Positions 9,402-20,083 of a DNA stretch of 64,000 nucleotides are shown piece by piece. Positions within the stretch are counted from its first letter, which is position 1. The number at the start of each line of letters is the position of its first letter. Origin of the DNA: Brevundimonas mediterranea (GTDB lineage: Bacteria; Pseudomonadota; Alphaproteobacteria; Caulobacterales; Caulobacteraceae); NCBI RefSeq assembly GCF_014196125.1, contig NZ_JACIDA010000002.1, positions 1 to 64,000 of the forward strand, in the 5' to 3' direction. The translations under genes were made by a program, and so were the position numbers. The notes under the pieces were generated by a model. It was given only the letters and a program-made list of their open reading frames with translations, was not told the DNA's origin and made no database searches.

Positions 9402-10238
9402 TCAGCCCGCCGCCGCCACCGCAGCCTGCAGCTTCAGCGCCTGGACCGTCTCGCGCACGTCATGGACCCGCACCATCCGCGCCCCGCGCCGCGCCCCCTC
9501 CAGCGCCAGGGCCAGCGAGCCGCCCAACCGATCCGTTGCCTCGACCGCCGTGGGATCGATGGCCTGGATCGTCCGCTTGCGGCTGGCCGCATACAGAACT
9601 GGGAACCCCAGCGCGACCAGTTCGCCCAGCCGCGCCGTCAGCGCCATATTGTGCTCCAGCGTCTTGCCGAACCCGATGCCCGGGTCCAGCCAGATCCGGT
9701 CCCGCGCCACCCCCGCCGCCATCGCCGCCTCGGCCCGGCCGCGCAGATAGTCCCGCACCTCCGCCACGACATCGCCATAGCGGGGGTCGGCCTGCATGGT
9801 CCGGGGCTCCCCCTTCATGTGCATCAACACCACCTCGCAGCCCAGCTCGGCCGCGACCGCCAGACTGTCGGGCGCCTGGCTCAGGGCCGTCACATCGTTC
9901 CACATCGTCGCCCCGGCCGCCACGGCGGCGCGGGCCACGGCGGGCTTCATCGTATCGACGCTGATCTCACCGTCCCACCGCGCGCGGACGCCTGCGATCA
10001 CCGGCGCAACCCGCTCGATCTCCTCGGCCTCGCCCACCGGCTCCGCCCCCGGCCGTGTGCTCTCGCCCCCGATATCCAGCACCGCCGCCCCCTGCGCGAC
10101 CAGCCGCATGGCCTGGTCGACGGCGGCTTGCGTCGAGGCCCACCGTCCGCCGTCCGAGAAACTGTCGGGCGTGACGTTCACGATCCCCATGACCTGCGAC
10201 AAGACGGACATCGGCGAGGTTTGACTTTCACGCTTCAT
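9402..10238 (-). CDS. folP: Dihydropteroate synthase
   Basis: Condenses p-aminobenzoate with dihydropterin pyrophosphate in folate synthesis and is the sulfonamide target. Motifs in order: MGIVNVTPDSFSDGG (17-31), GGESTRPGA, WNDVTALS, LMHMKGEPRTMQ, DPGIGFGKTLEHN and ASRKRTI. The protein is 278 aa from the first ATG; in-frame ATGs at 10211 and 10190 would give shorter forms, and the first conserved strand begins only at residue 17. The nearest folate gene is not in the window. Confidence 0.94.
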   Translation of the reverse strand: MKRESQTSPMSVLSQVMGIVNVTPDSFSDGGRWASTQAAVDQAMRLVAQGAAVLDIGGESTRPGAEPVGEAEEIERVAPVIAGVRARWDGEISVDTMKPAVARAAVAAGATMWNDVTALSQAPDSLAVAAELGCEVVLMHMKGEPRTMQADPRYGDVVAEVRDYLRGRAEAAMAAGVARDRIWLDPGIGFGKTLEHNMALTARLGELVALGFPVLYAASRKRTIQAIDPTAVEATDRLGGSLALALEGARRGARMVRVHDVRETVQALKLQAAVAAAG

Positions 10239-10324
10239 GAGATCAGCCTCTAGACGTGATCATCCCGCTCGTCAGCCAGGCTCGACGCCTTTCTTACGCA
10301 GGACGCCTCGTCGCAGGCCACTGA

Positions 10325-10360
10325 CCCGGAACGGCCGCGCGCCTTTCGCCCCGTTCCGGG
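10325..10360. repeat. 10-bp inverted repeat between folP and rnk-like gene
   Basis: CCCGGAACGG (10325-10334) and CCGTTCCGGG (10351-10360) are perfect complements with a 16-base loop. The hairpin lies in a 207-base divergent gap and ends 85 bases before the downstream ATG. No T-run follows, so it is not a classic terminator. It could be a structured 5' leader or an extragenic repeat. Confidence 0.4.
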
Positions 10361-10445
10361 CGACGATCTGAAACCCGATTATCCTCAGCCTTCATGTGAC
10401 GCGCGAACGCGCGCCTGCAGGCGTCTGCGATCAAAGAGCCGAACC

Positions 10446-10871
10446 ATGACCCAATCCACCGCCCGAACCGCGTCCCCCTCGCGCCCCGACATCTTTCTCA
10501 GCGCCAGGGATCACCAGACCCTGTCGCGCCTGGTGGGCGACATGCCTGCTGAAGGCGTCGCCGGCCTGTTGCAGGAGGAGCTGGAACGCGCCGTCATCTG
10601 CGAGCCCGGCGATCGGCCCAAGGGGGCGGCGCCGCTTCACCGCTGGCTGCACTATGTCGATGGCCGCTCGCCCCAGCCGCGCCGTATCCAGATCGTCCTG
10701 CCGAACGAGGCGGACATCGACGCCGGCAAGGTGTCCGTCCTGTCCTACGTCGGCGCCGGCCTGATCGGCCTTGTGGAGGGCCACACCATCGCCTGGACAG
10801 ATCCATCGGGCGCGGACCGCCGCCTGACCCCGGTCATGATCGAGGATCCGGAAACCCCCGGCGGCGACTAA
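10446..10871 (+). CDS. Rnk / GreA-GreB C-terminal domain protein
   Basis: A 141 aa protein. Its C-terminal half (about 70-140) has the FKBP-like GreA/GreB C-terminal fold: RRIQIVLPNEADIDAGKVSV, LSYVGAGLIGLVEGHTIAW and a final RRLTPVMI. A short helical N-terminus replaces the long GreA coiled coil, as in Rnk, the regulator of nucleoside diphosphate kinase that binds RNA polymerase without rescuing it. Its stop overlaps the end of the convergent wHTH gene by 4 bases. Confidence 0.83.
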   Translation: MTQSTARTASPSRPDIFLSARDHQTLSRLVGDMPAEGVAGLLQEELERAVICEPGDRPKGAAPLHRWLHYVDGRSPQPRRIQIVLPNEADIDAGKVSVLSYVGAGLIGLVEGHTIAWTDPSGADRRLTPVMIEDPETPGGD

Positions 10872-11164
10872 CGCCCGATCAGCCCGCCCAGCGCCTCCAG
10901 ATAGCCGGCGAAGGCCTTGCGGCCCTCGGGGGTGATCGACACCCGCGTCAGGGGCTTGTTGTTGACGAAACTCTTGGCCACGGCGACGTAGCCGGCTTCC
11001 TCCAGCTTCTTGATGTGGACCGACAGATTGCCCTGGGTCGCCTCCAGCACCGTCTTCAGCTCGGTGAAGTCGGCCGCCTCGGCGTCGGCCAGATAGACCA
11101 TGATCCCCAGCCGCATGCGGCCGTGGATGACCTCGTCGATCCGCCCCAGGTCGTTCAGCCCCAT
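10868..11164 (-). CDS. Winged-helix DNA-binding regulator
   Basis: A 98 aa single-domain protein. TELKTVLEATQGNLSVHIKKLEEAGYVAVAKSF in pieces shows an HTH plus wing (about 35-70), as in the ArsR/MarR-like family that controls an adjacent membrane protein (HTH_34-like). It lies 3 bases downstream of the 11168-11821 membrane gene on the same strand, the usual arrangement for this pair. The ligand is unknown. Confidence 0.85.
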   Translation of the reverse strand: MGLNDLGRIDEVIHGRMRLGIMVYLADAEAADFTELKTVLEATQGNLSVHIKKLEEAGYVAVAKSFVNNKPLTRVSITPEGRKAFAGYLEALGGLIGR

Positions 11165-11167
11165 GGA

Positions 11168-11821
11168 TCAGCCGGCGTCCGCAGCGACGGCGCGCGCGCG
11201 CAAGGCGTCGCGCGTCATGATCCAGCCCGGCCCGGCGAACAGGGCGAACAGGGCGGCGGTGCAGACATACAGATAAAGGATCGGGTCTCGCACCAGCAGA
11301 CCCAACGCCACCGCCGTCGCCCAACCGCCCAGCGAGGCAGCCAGCATCCAGACCTTCTTCTTCAGGGTCCAGGCCACAAACCAGGCCGCCGACTGGAGGG
11401 CGAAGATCATCGCCGGATAATACAGCCAGATGGCGAAGTCCTCGTCCCGCGCCGCGCCGAAGCCGAACACGATGACGATGGCCAGATTGGCCATGCCCGC
11501 GCCGCTGAAGGCCGCGTTCAGGGTCCGGGTCACGATAGGCCCCGCCGTCCCGATCTTGCGGTCCTCGCGCACCGCCCACATCAGCACGATCAGAAAGGCG
11601 ACCGTGATCCCGGCCACAAAGGCCAGATTGGCCAGGCCCGGCCAACGGATCCAGCCCACGGCCTGGCCGATGTGGAACAGGCACTGCAGGCCGTACAACA
11701 GGCCGCCCGCCAGATAGGCCACACCCAGGGTCAGGGTCGCCTTGGGATTATTCCCGCCCTGAACGATGGCCTTCAGAAAGGCCAGGTCGGCCTCGGGCGT
11801 GCTGCGGGACGTGTCGATCAT
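11168..11821 (-). CDS. Integral membrane protein, partner of wHTH regulator
   Basis: A 217 aa protein with about six hydrophobic segments (roughly 30-50, 60-82, 105-125, 130-150, 158-175, 180-200). No enzymatic motif is visible. Such membrane proteins paired with a small MarR/ArsR-like regulator are common in alphaproteobacteria and lack a defined role. Only 3 bases separate it from the regulator, so they form an operon. Confidence 0.78.
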   Translation of the reverse strand: MIDTSRSTPEADLAFLKAIVQGGNNPKATLTLGVAYLAGGLLYGLQCLFHIGQAVGWIRWPGLANLAFVAGITVAFLIVLMWAVREDRKIGTAGPIVTRTLNAAFSGAGMANLAIVIVFGFGAARDEDFAIWLYYPAMIFALQSAAWFVAWTLKKKVWMLAASLGGWATAVALGLLVRDPILYLYVCTAALFALFAGPGWIMTRDALRARAVAADAG

Positions 11822-11881
11822 CGATGATTCCTCTGCGGCGGGCGCGTTCCTCGGATGGACGCAGCCGTGGGGGTTGGCAAG

Positions 11882-13096
11882 CTATTCGGCGGGAGAGAAG
11901 GCGTTCGGAACGGGCTTGCGCCACGGCACGCGCCGCCCGTTCAGCCAGCGCCCCATGAAACTGTGACGGATCAGAAGTTCGTAGCTGGCCAAGGCCGCCG
12001 CCAGCACGCCCCCGACCACGACAGTCAGCTTGACCGGCCACGGCATGGCCCAGTCCTGCACCAGCACCTGGGCCGCCATCACCAGCGGCAGATGGACGAT
12101 GTAGATCCAGTAGGAGGCGTCGGCGACGTACCGCCTCGCCGCGCTGCGCCCCCCGAATATCCTCAACGCCAGGGCCATGGCCGCAAAGGCCGAGGCGTAG
12201 GTCGCCACCCCGAACGCCGCCGCCGTCATCGCCTTGGTCGCCGGATCGGCCACGGGGACCAGATGGGGGTCCGGCCCGCCCGCCAGCATCAGGGCCGTGG
12301 CGCCGGCGCCGATCGCCAGGCCCAGATAGACCGCCCACCAAGCCTGTATGCGGGCCAACAGGTCGCGCCGGCGGTCCAGCAGGGCGCCGAAACCGAAGGC
12401 CAGGCCGAACCCGACCAGGGCCGGGGTATTGGGGATCAGTCCCGCGTCCGGCGTCGGCACGCCGAAGAAGGCGATCCAGTTCGGCTGGAGCCACAGGGCC
12501 AGCGCGAGCGGCGCACCCAGAACGAACGGGCCCCACGGCCCGATCAGTCCGGCGGTCACGCGATCGATCACCCGCCCCCAGGCGCCGGTCCGGTCCAGAA
12601 GGACAAACGGCGCCCTTAGAATCAGCAGGGCGACATAGAAGATCAGCAGCACCCACAGGAACCACAGATGGGTCAATGGGATGTTGGTCCAGTCATATTG
12701 AGGCGTCGGCGGCGCATCGGCGGCCGTCATGCCCTGCAGGCCCGCGTTCCAGATCAGCACCACGACGATGGCTGTCAGCACCGGCCCCCAGAAGACGGCA
12801 AGCGGCGCAGCGATCCGGGCCAGGCGGTTCTTCACGAACCCCCACACGCCCGCTCGCCCCAGCATCATGTGCGCGAACAGACCGGCGATCAGGAAGAAGG
12901 TCGTCATCCGGAACAGGTGGATGACGAAGAACAGCCCGCTGGCCCACACCGACCGCTGATCGTCGCCGACAATCCAGATCTGCGTCGGAAAGAAGGACAT
13001 CAAGCCGTGGAGCACCACGCCCAAGAGCAAGGCCCCGCCTCTCAGCGCGTCGAGCCCGTGCAGGCGCTCGGAGCGATCGATTTCGGATACCAACAT
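11882..13096 (-). CDS. Acyltransferase 3 family membrane protein (OpgC-like)
   Basis: A 404 aa polytopic membrane protein. The N-terminal RLHGLDALRGGALLLGVVLHG holds the Arg/His pattern of acyltransferase family 3, which O-acylates cell-surface glycans or glucans; about ten hydrophobic segments follow. The ATG at 13096 has a strong GGGGAGGG site just upstream, so I prefer it over an in-frame ATG nine codons earlier. Palindromic operator-like sequences lie 34-61 bases upstream of the start. The acceptor substrate cannot be told from sequence. Confidence 0.83.
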   Translation of the reverse strand: MLVSEIDRSERLHGLDALRGGALLLGVVLHGLMSFFPTQIWIVGDDQRSVWASGLFFVIHLFRMTTFFLIAGLFAHMMLGRAGVWGFVKNRLARIAAPLAVFWGPVLTAIVVVLIWNAGLQGMTAADAPPTPQYDWTNIPLTHLWFLWVLLIFYVALLILRAPFVLLDRTGAWGRVIDRVTAGLIGPWGPFVLGAPLALALWLQPNWIAFFGVPTPDAGLIPNTPALVGFGLAFGFGALLDRRRDLLARIQAWWAVYLGLAIGAGATALMLAGGPDPHLVPVADPATKAMTAAAFGVATYASAFAAMALALRIFGGRSAARRYVADASYWIYIVHLPLVMAAQVLVQDWAMPWPVKLTVVVGGVLAAALASYELLIRHSFMGRWLNGRRVPWRKPVPNAFSPAE

Positions 13097-13129
13097 GAGA
13101 CCCTCCCCTCGTGGATAAGGCAATATCTC

Positions 13130-13157
13130 ATAGACTGGTCTATTTTACAAACTAGTT
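13130..13157 (-). promoter_or_regulatory. Tandem palindromic operator candidates
   Basis: ATAGACTGGTCTAT (13130-13143) has perfect 6-base arms around a 2-base centre, and AACTAGTT (13150-13157) is a perfect palindrome half a turn further. They sit in an AT-rich stretch directly upstream of the acyltransferase start. The size and spacing suit a TetR-like repressor. No tetR gene is adjacent. Confidence 0.5.
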
Positions 13158-13243
13158 CATTTTCGCATCCCGAAGCGGCGAAGCTGTTGAGTGTGAAGAC
13201 TGACGCTTTGGCGACACAACTGACCGCTGACCGACATAGGGGA

Positions 13244-13774
13244 TTAGACGCCCCTCTTGCGCCACCAGTGTCGGGGATCGGCGCGCGACAGCATCTTGCG
13301 CCACATCGAACGGGTCAGTTGGTTCATGGCCGAATGATAGAGCATGATCTGCTCGTCCAACTCTTTGGCGATATCCAACAGGTCAGACACAAAGCTGGGA
13401 GCGGAAACCGACGATCCTGACGCCGCCGTCAGGACGCGTTCCGTCCGCGCCAGCAACAAGTTGGTGGTGGCCAGCGAATCGATGGCGATAGAATCAGGCA
13501 GGTCCACAGCCCGAACATGGACAAGAACGCTTCTAATCACGTCGATACCACGATCCTGAGTGTAGGCCTGGGCGATAGGCTGGGTCCAGTTGGGCGACGC
13601 GGAAGCAGTGTTGGCTAGGTTGACGCAGACCTTCTTCAGCGCACCAGCGGCGAACAGCGCCGCCTCAACGCTACGCTCGGAGCGCTTGTCATTGCGCTCG
13701 GCGGCCAAGTAGCCGGTGGCGAAGCCGACGGCGATCGGCGCGGCGATCCGCGCTACATCCACGATCCACTGCAA
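13244..13774 (-). CDS. Hypothetical membrane-anchored protein
   Basis: A 176 aa protein of no family I recognise. Residues about 8-27 form a probable single membrane segment (IAAPIAVGFATGYLAAE), followed by a mainly helical soluble part and a basic C-terminus (RADPRHWWRKRGV). Base composition is visibly less GC-biased than its neighbours, and codon choice is less C-ended, which suggests a recent arrival between the acyltransferase and ftsH. Confidence 0.6.
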   Translation of the reverse strand: MQWIVDVARIAAPIAVGFATGYLAAERNDKRSERSVEAALFAAGALKKVCVNLANTASASPNWTQPIAQAYTQDRGIDVIRSVLVHVRAVDLPDSIAIDSLATTNLLLARTERVLTAASGSSVSAPSFVSDLLDIAKELDEQIMLYHSAMNQLTRSMWRKMLSRADPRHWWRKRGV

Positions 13775-13910
13775 GTTGCTTACCCCTCAATACTTGCAGG
13801 CATCCAGACCGAAACGCCAAGATTTGTCGAGGGCCGAACGGCATGACGCGCGGGTCATCAGCTTTTCTCGCTCAACCAGCGACCTCCTCGGAGCGCGTCG
13901 TGACGCCGAC

Positions 13911-13947
13911 AAAGAAAAACCCGCCGGGAGATCGCTCTCCCGGCGGG
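13911..13947 (-). terminator. Rho-independent terminator of ftsH
   Basis: An 11-bp perfect stem (13920-13930 with 13937-13947) and a 6-base loop. On the minus strand it is followed by TTTTTCTTT (13911-13919). It lies 26 bases past the ftsH stop. Confidence 0.92.
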
Positions 13948-13973
13948 CTTCTGCATTCAGACCTTGCCTCGGC

Positions 13974-15934
<1,961 letters not shown>

Positions 15935-15938
<4 letters not shown>

Positions 15939-17284
15939 TGAGGTCCTCGGTCGTCCGCCGGCCCGGATTGAGCCCACGGTCTGGATTGTCTGTCACCGAA
16001 AATAGGCGCTTCGGCTGCGTTACGCCATGGCGGCGCAATCAGATCGTCTTCATGCGTCGTTTCGTCCAGCGCCAGCCTGAGCCGTTCCGCGACAAGCTCG
16101 CACCGTTCGACCCCCGCGCCTGCAAGAACCGGCCCGGCCTGGCCGTCCCGGATCAGGACGGGCGCCGCGCCGCGCGCCGCCGCCGGCGCCCGGTTCGCCG
16201 CCGCCCGATCCGCCGCCGACAGGGCCGACAGCCGCCCCCGCGCCGGCGCGACCGACCAGCCGGCCTCCGACGCCCGAAAAGCGAACCGGCCGTCCCACAC
16301 CGCCTCGACGCCGGGATGCAGCAACAGCGGCGGCGGCGCGCGGCGCGCCAGTTCCCCGGCCTCGCGCATCAGCAGCACCGTTTCGCCGTCCGCCTCGATC
16401 CGCGCCCCGCACAGGGCGGCGGCGAAATCCTCGCCCGCCCGCAGCCTTTGCATCAGCCGGTCCAGCCGATCCCCGCGCGGCGGCGTCGCCCCGCCGCCGA
16501 CACAGACCAGGGCCGCCGCCAGCCCCCTGGCCCGCACGTCGCGCGCGATCCACACCGTCCCGTCGTGGTTCGCCGTGATCCCTTCGGACGACGGGCGGTC
16601 CCGCCCCGCCGCCGCCCCGTCCGGAACCGTCCCCGCCAGCGCCCGCCGCGCGCGGCTGCGGCCGAAGCGGGGGTCGGCGTTGGCCGGATCCTCGATCCAG
16701 TCCGCCCCCTGGCCGGCCAGCCAGGTCCGCAGGGTCTCGCGGCGTTCATCCAACAGGGGCCGCAACAGCATCAGGCCCCGCCCCTCGGGCCAGACAGGCG
16801 ACGGCGACCATTCGCGCGCCCGCCCCAGGGTCGAGCCCTCGGCCCGCATCAGATCCGCCTCGGCGATGTCGTCGGCCGTATGGGCGAACAGCACGACCCG
16901 CGCGCCGACCGCCCGCGCCGCCTCGGCGATCAGCCGATGACGCGCCGTCCGCGCCGCCGCCGTCAGTCCGGTCGCTGGCTTGTCCCCGTCCCAGACCAGG
17001 CCGCGCCAGTCCGCGCCCGCCGCCCGCGCCGCCTCGCCCGCAAACCGGGTCCAGTCGGCGCTGGCGGGGTTCAGGCGATGATCGACGCTGAAGGCCGTCA
17101 GCGGCCGCCCCCGCGCCCTGGCCCAGGCCGCGGCCAGTCGCAACAGGGCGACGGAATCCCCCCCGCCCGACAAGGCCAGGGCGACCGGCCGGGGATCGTC
17201 AAGGCTCAGCCGACTATCCAGCCGCGCGAAGAGACGGGCGACCAGACCCGAATCGGTTCCGTCGATCCCGGGCCTCAGCTGCAC
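15935..17284 (-). CDS. tilS: tRNA(Ile)-lysidine synthetase
   Basis: Modifies C34 of the CAU-anticodon isoleucine tRNA to lysidine. The PP-loop motif SGGGDS lies near residues 34-39, followed by [24 protein letters not shown] and [15 protein letters not shown]. The later region (GRSRARRAL onward) is Ala/Arg-rich and diverged. No ATG is available; the GTG at 17284 overlaps the cpoB end by 10 bases and gives 449 aa, which fits the family. The start is the weakest part of this call. The frame remains open upstream inside cpoB. Confidence 0.87.
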
Positions 17285-18123
17285 CCGTTGGCGGTCTTCA
17301 TCTGGGTCGCGCGGGCCTTCAGCGTGTCCGAGGCGGCGGGCGCATAGCGGCGCGTGAACTCGCCCAGGGCCGCGCAGCCCTGGGTCTTGCCGTTGGTGGC
17401 GAACAGGGCGTCGGCCAGTTTCAGCGTCGTGTCGGCGGCCCAGCCGATGCGCGGCCAGTCCTTCAGGGCGGCGGCGTAGAAGGGCACGGCGCCCGCCTTG
17501 TCGTTCGACGATGCGCGGATGTCGCCCAGGCGCGAGTTGGCCTCGCGCGCCTGGGGCGTGTCGGGCCAAGCGGCGACCACGGTTTCAAGCGCCCGCGCGC
17601 CGCGCGCCCGGTCACTGCTCATCAACTGCACCGCCGCCGCCAGATCCTGGGCCGCGTCGCCGGTCGGGGAATGGGCTTCGATGGGGGCGTTCAACTCGGC
17701 CGCCGTCTCCAGTTTCTCGATCCGGGCCTCGGCGTCCAGAAGCCGGGCGCGCAGGGCGGCGGTGTCGCGCTGGGCCTCGTCCAGCTGGAAGGTCAGCCGC
17801 TCGTTGTCGCCGTTGATGCGGCGCACCGTGGTCTCCAGATCGCCGAGACGCTGGTTCAGCAGACCGAACTGTCCCTGCAGGGTGACGACCTCCGGGTCGG
17901 GCTCGACCAGCACCGGCTGGCCGGCGGCGTTTCGCTGGGTCAGGGCCCGTTCCAGCCGACGGACGTTGCGGTCCAGCTGTTCCAGCCGACGATTGTCCCA
18001 CTGGGTCGGCTGCATGATGTTCGGCGCCGCCTGCTGGGCGACGGCGCCCCCGGCGATCAGGACCAGGCCGACGGCCGTGGCGGCGAAGGCGCGACTGCGC
18101 ATGAAGGAGAGCTTGAAGGTCAT
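17275..18123 (-). CDS. cpoB: Cell division coordinator CpoB (YbgF)
   Basis: Periplasmic TPR protein that links Tol-Pal constriction with peptidoglycan synthesis. The 282 aa protein has a signal peptide (about 1-29, cleaved after VAQ), a coiled-coil trimerisation region (about 45-145, e.g. RLEQLDRNVRRLERAL), and a C-terminal TPR domain (about 155-280, DLAAAVQLM, WPDTPQAREANSRLGDI, ALGEFTRRYA). It sits downstream of pal, as in most Tol-Pal operons, but here a DUF3667 gene separates them. Confidence 0.92.
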   Translation of the reverse strand: MTFKLSFMRSRAFAATAVGLVLIAGGAVAQQAAPNIMQPTQWDNRRLEQLDRNVRRLERALTQRNAAGQPVLVEPDPEVVTLQGQFGLLNQRLGDLETTVRRINGDNERLTFQLDEAQRDTAALRARLLDAEARIEKLETAAELNAPIEAHSPTGDAAQDLAAAVQLMSSDRARGARALETVVAAWPDTPQAREANSRLGDIRASSNDKAGAVPFYAAALKDWPRIGWAADTTLKLADALFATNGKTQGCAALGEFTRRYAPAASDTLKARATQMKTANGCS

Positions 18124-18166
18124 GGGTCGCTAGGTTCCACCGATTTGGGGCCGCCGCAAGGCGCGG

Positions 18167-19303
18167 TCAGTGCCCCAGGCCCAGATAGACGATGGCCGTA
18201 ATGAACAGGGCCACCACGATGTTGCAGAAGAACAGCAGCAGAACCGTCCGCCACAGGGCCGAGAAGATCGGCAGACTATAGGCCCCCTTCAGCTGGGCGA
18301 ACACATGGATGGGAATGGCGGCGAGCCCGACCATGGCGACAAACCCACCCAGGGCGCCGTTGATCGTCCCCGCCAGCACCATGACCATCAGCAGCAGGGC
18401 CATGAAGGTCAGGGAGTACAGGACGAACACCCCATGGTCATACAGGGTGAAACCCCGTCGCCACAGGAACAGAAGCGCCAGGAAGGGGATCGAGAACGGC
18501 ACCAGCAGGAAGGCGAACTTGTACATGGTCTGCTGCAGCTTGTAGACCGCCAGGTCTGGATTCTGCAGTTTTTTCAGCACCGTAGCGCCGAATCCGTGAC
18601 CGTTCTTGTCGGCATCATGGCCCATGACCTTCAGCTTGGTCGTGCCGCCCGAGACATCGTCGCCCGAGGCGATATCCTTGATGCTGGCCTGCCAGCTGCC
18701 CGGCTTCAGCCCGTCGGCCCGCCCGTCGCGCTGTTCGGTCTCCAACCGCGTCAGCGCCGCCTGCTTCTGAGCCACCAGGGCCTCGCCCGCCTTGATCCCT
18801 ACGCTGGCCATGCCGGACGGGTCTGTGGCCGCCTCGGCTCGCACTTCGGCCAGACTGTTTTCCGCCTCGACCAGTTCCTGACGCTGCGTCTGAATGTCCT
18901 CGGCCAGCACCACGGGCGCCGACGGCTGGGGCATGAAGCTCAGCGCGAAGAACATGACGAACAGGGTGAACAGGAAGATCGCCAGCGGCGATACATAGCG
19001 GGTGCGCCTGCCCTCCACCCATTCCCGCGTCAGCCGGCCGGGATTGAAGGCCAGCAGCGGCAGGGTCCGCCAGACGCGGGCGTCGAAATGCATGACCCCG
19101 TGCAACAGCTCTTCGCCCAGGTGCAGCAGGGTGCGGTGCACATGGGTCGCCTGGCCGCAGTTGGCGCAGAAATTCCCGCCGGTCGCCGCGCCGCAGTCGG
19201 AACAGACGCCATGCCCCGCCTCGCCCGCATGCCCCGTCGGCTTCTCGACGGCCCCCGCGATCAATCCCCCGGTGATCGCGCCACCGGCCCCTTCGATATC
19301 CAA
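18167..19303 (-). CDS. DUF3667 zinc-ribbon membrane protein
   Basis: A 378 aa protein. The N-terminal zinc ribbon has C34-x2-C37 and C46-x2-C49 (CSDCGAA, CANCGQ), followed by the DUF3667 signature HLGEELLHGVMHFDARVWRT and LLAFNPGRLTREWVEGRR. Hydrophobic segments follow at about 103-125 and four near the C-terminus (about 265-375), with a Glu/Ala-rich coiled region between. The family is uncharacterised. It lies between pal and cpoB on the same strand, which is not part of the standard Tol-Pal layout. Confidence 0.87.
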   Translation of the reverse strand: MDIEGAGGAITGGLIAGAVEKPTGHAGEAGHGVCSDCGAATGGNFCANCGQATHVHRTLLHLGEELLHGVMHFDARVWRTLPLLAFNPGRLTREWVEGRRTRYVSPLAIFLFTLFVMFFALSFMPQPSAPVVLAEDIQTQRQELVEAENSLAEVRAEAATDPSGMASVGIKAGEALVAQKQAALTRLETEQRDGRADGLKPGSWQASIKDIASGDDVSGGTTKLKVMGHDADKNGHGFGATVLKKLQNPDLAVYKLQQTMYKFAFLLVPFSIPFLALLFLWRRGFTLYDHGVFVLYSLTFMALLLMVMVLAGTINGALGGFVAMVGLAAIPIHVFAQLKGAYSLPIFSALWRTVLLLFFCNIVVALFITAIVYLGLGH

Positions 19304-19412
19304 ACGCCAATCCCCCGATCGAATCCGCCGCCACCTTGATCACCCGGCAGGCAAAAAGAAAGAGGCGCCGGCCTTGGCCGACGCCTCCATCCGTCTCAGC
19401 CTGTCGGTCGTC

Positions 19413-19967
19413 TCAGCGCGGGGCGCCCGAGACGATGGCGGTATGGGCGTTGCGGTTGCGCGCCCAGCTGTCCTCGCTGGAGCCTTCGGCGATCGGACGC
19501 TCCTTGCCGTAGCTGATGGTGTCGATCCGGCCGGCCGGGACGCCGCGGTTGATCAGATAGGTGCGAACGGCCTCGGCGCGGCGGGCGCCCAGGGCCAGGT
19601 TGTACTCGCGGGTGCCGCGTTCGTCGGCGTTGCCTTCGATACGGACAGTGACCTGCGGATAACGCTGCAGCCACTGAGCCTGGGCGTCCAGGCGCGGCAT
19701 GGCTTCCGAACGGACGTCATAGGAGTCCAGGTCGAAATAGATGCGGTCGCCGACGTTGACGACGAAGTCCTGTTCCGTGCCCGGCGCGGCGGCGCCCATA
19801 TTGCCGCCCGACACCGGACCGGTCGGGGCGGTCGGATAGGCCGGGCCCGTCGGCGCGGTTTCCGGAGCGGTGGGCACGGCGCCTTCGACCGGCTTGCGGG
19901 CGCAGGCGGCCATGGCGGCGACGGCGCAGCCGACCATGGCCAGGGTGATGATGCGGGAAGTCTTCAT
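19413..19967 (-). CDS. pal: Peptidoglycan-associated lipoprotein Pal
   Basis: Outer-membrane lipoprotein that binds peptidoglycan and, through TolB, the Tol system. The 184 aa protein has a lipobox MAAC with Cys22, a Pro/Thr-rich linker to about residue 60, and an OmpA-like domain (about 70-184): IYFDLDSYDVRSEA, VRIEGNADERGTREYNLALG, RRAEAVRTYL. The ATG at 19967 has GGAGACGA upstream; an earlier in-frame ATG would give an implausible N-terminus ahead of the signal peptide. Confidence 0.96.
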   Translation of the reverse strand: MKTSRIITLAMVGCAVAAMAACARKPVEGAVPTAPETAPTGPAYPTAPTGPVSGGNMGAAAPGTEQDFVVNVGDRIYFDLDSYDVRSEAMPRLDAQAQWLQRYPQVTVRIEGNADERGTREYNLALGARRAEAVRTYLINRGVPAGRIDTISYGKERPIAEGSSEDSWARNRNAHTAIVSGAPR

Positions 19968-20083
19968 GGGGTCGTCTCCTGACACTTTGAAATTAGGACG
20001 GCGGCCTAAAGCTTGGCCATACAGTTTGCCCGGGCCCGATTTCGAGCGCCAGACTGAATAACACACTGTTGAGCCGAACGGGC

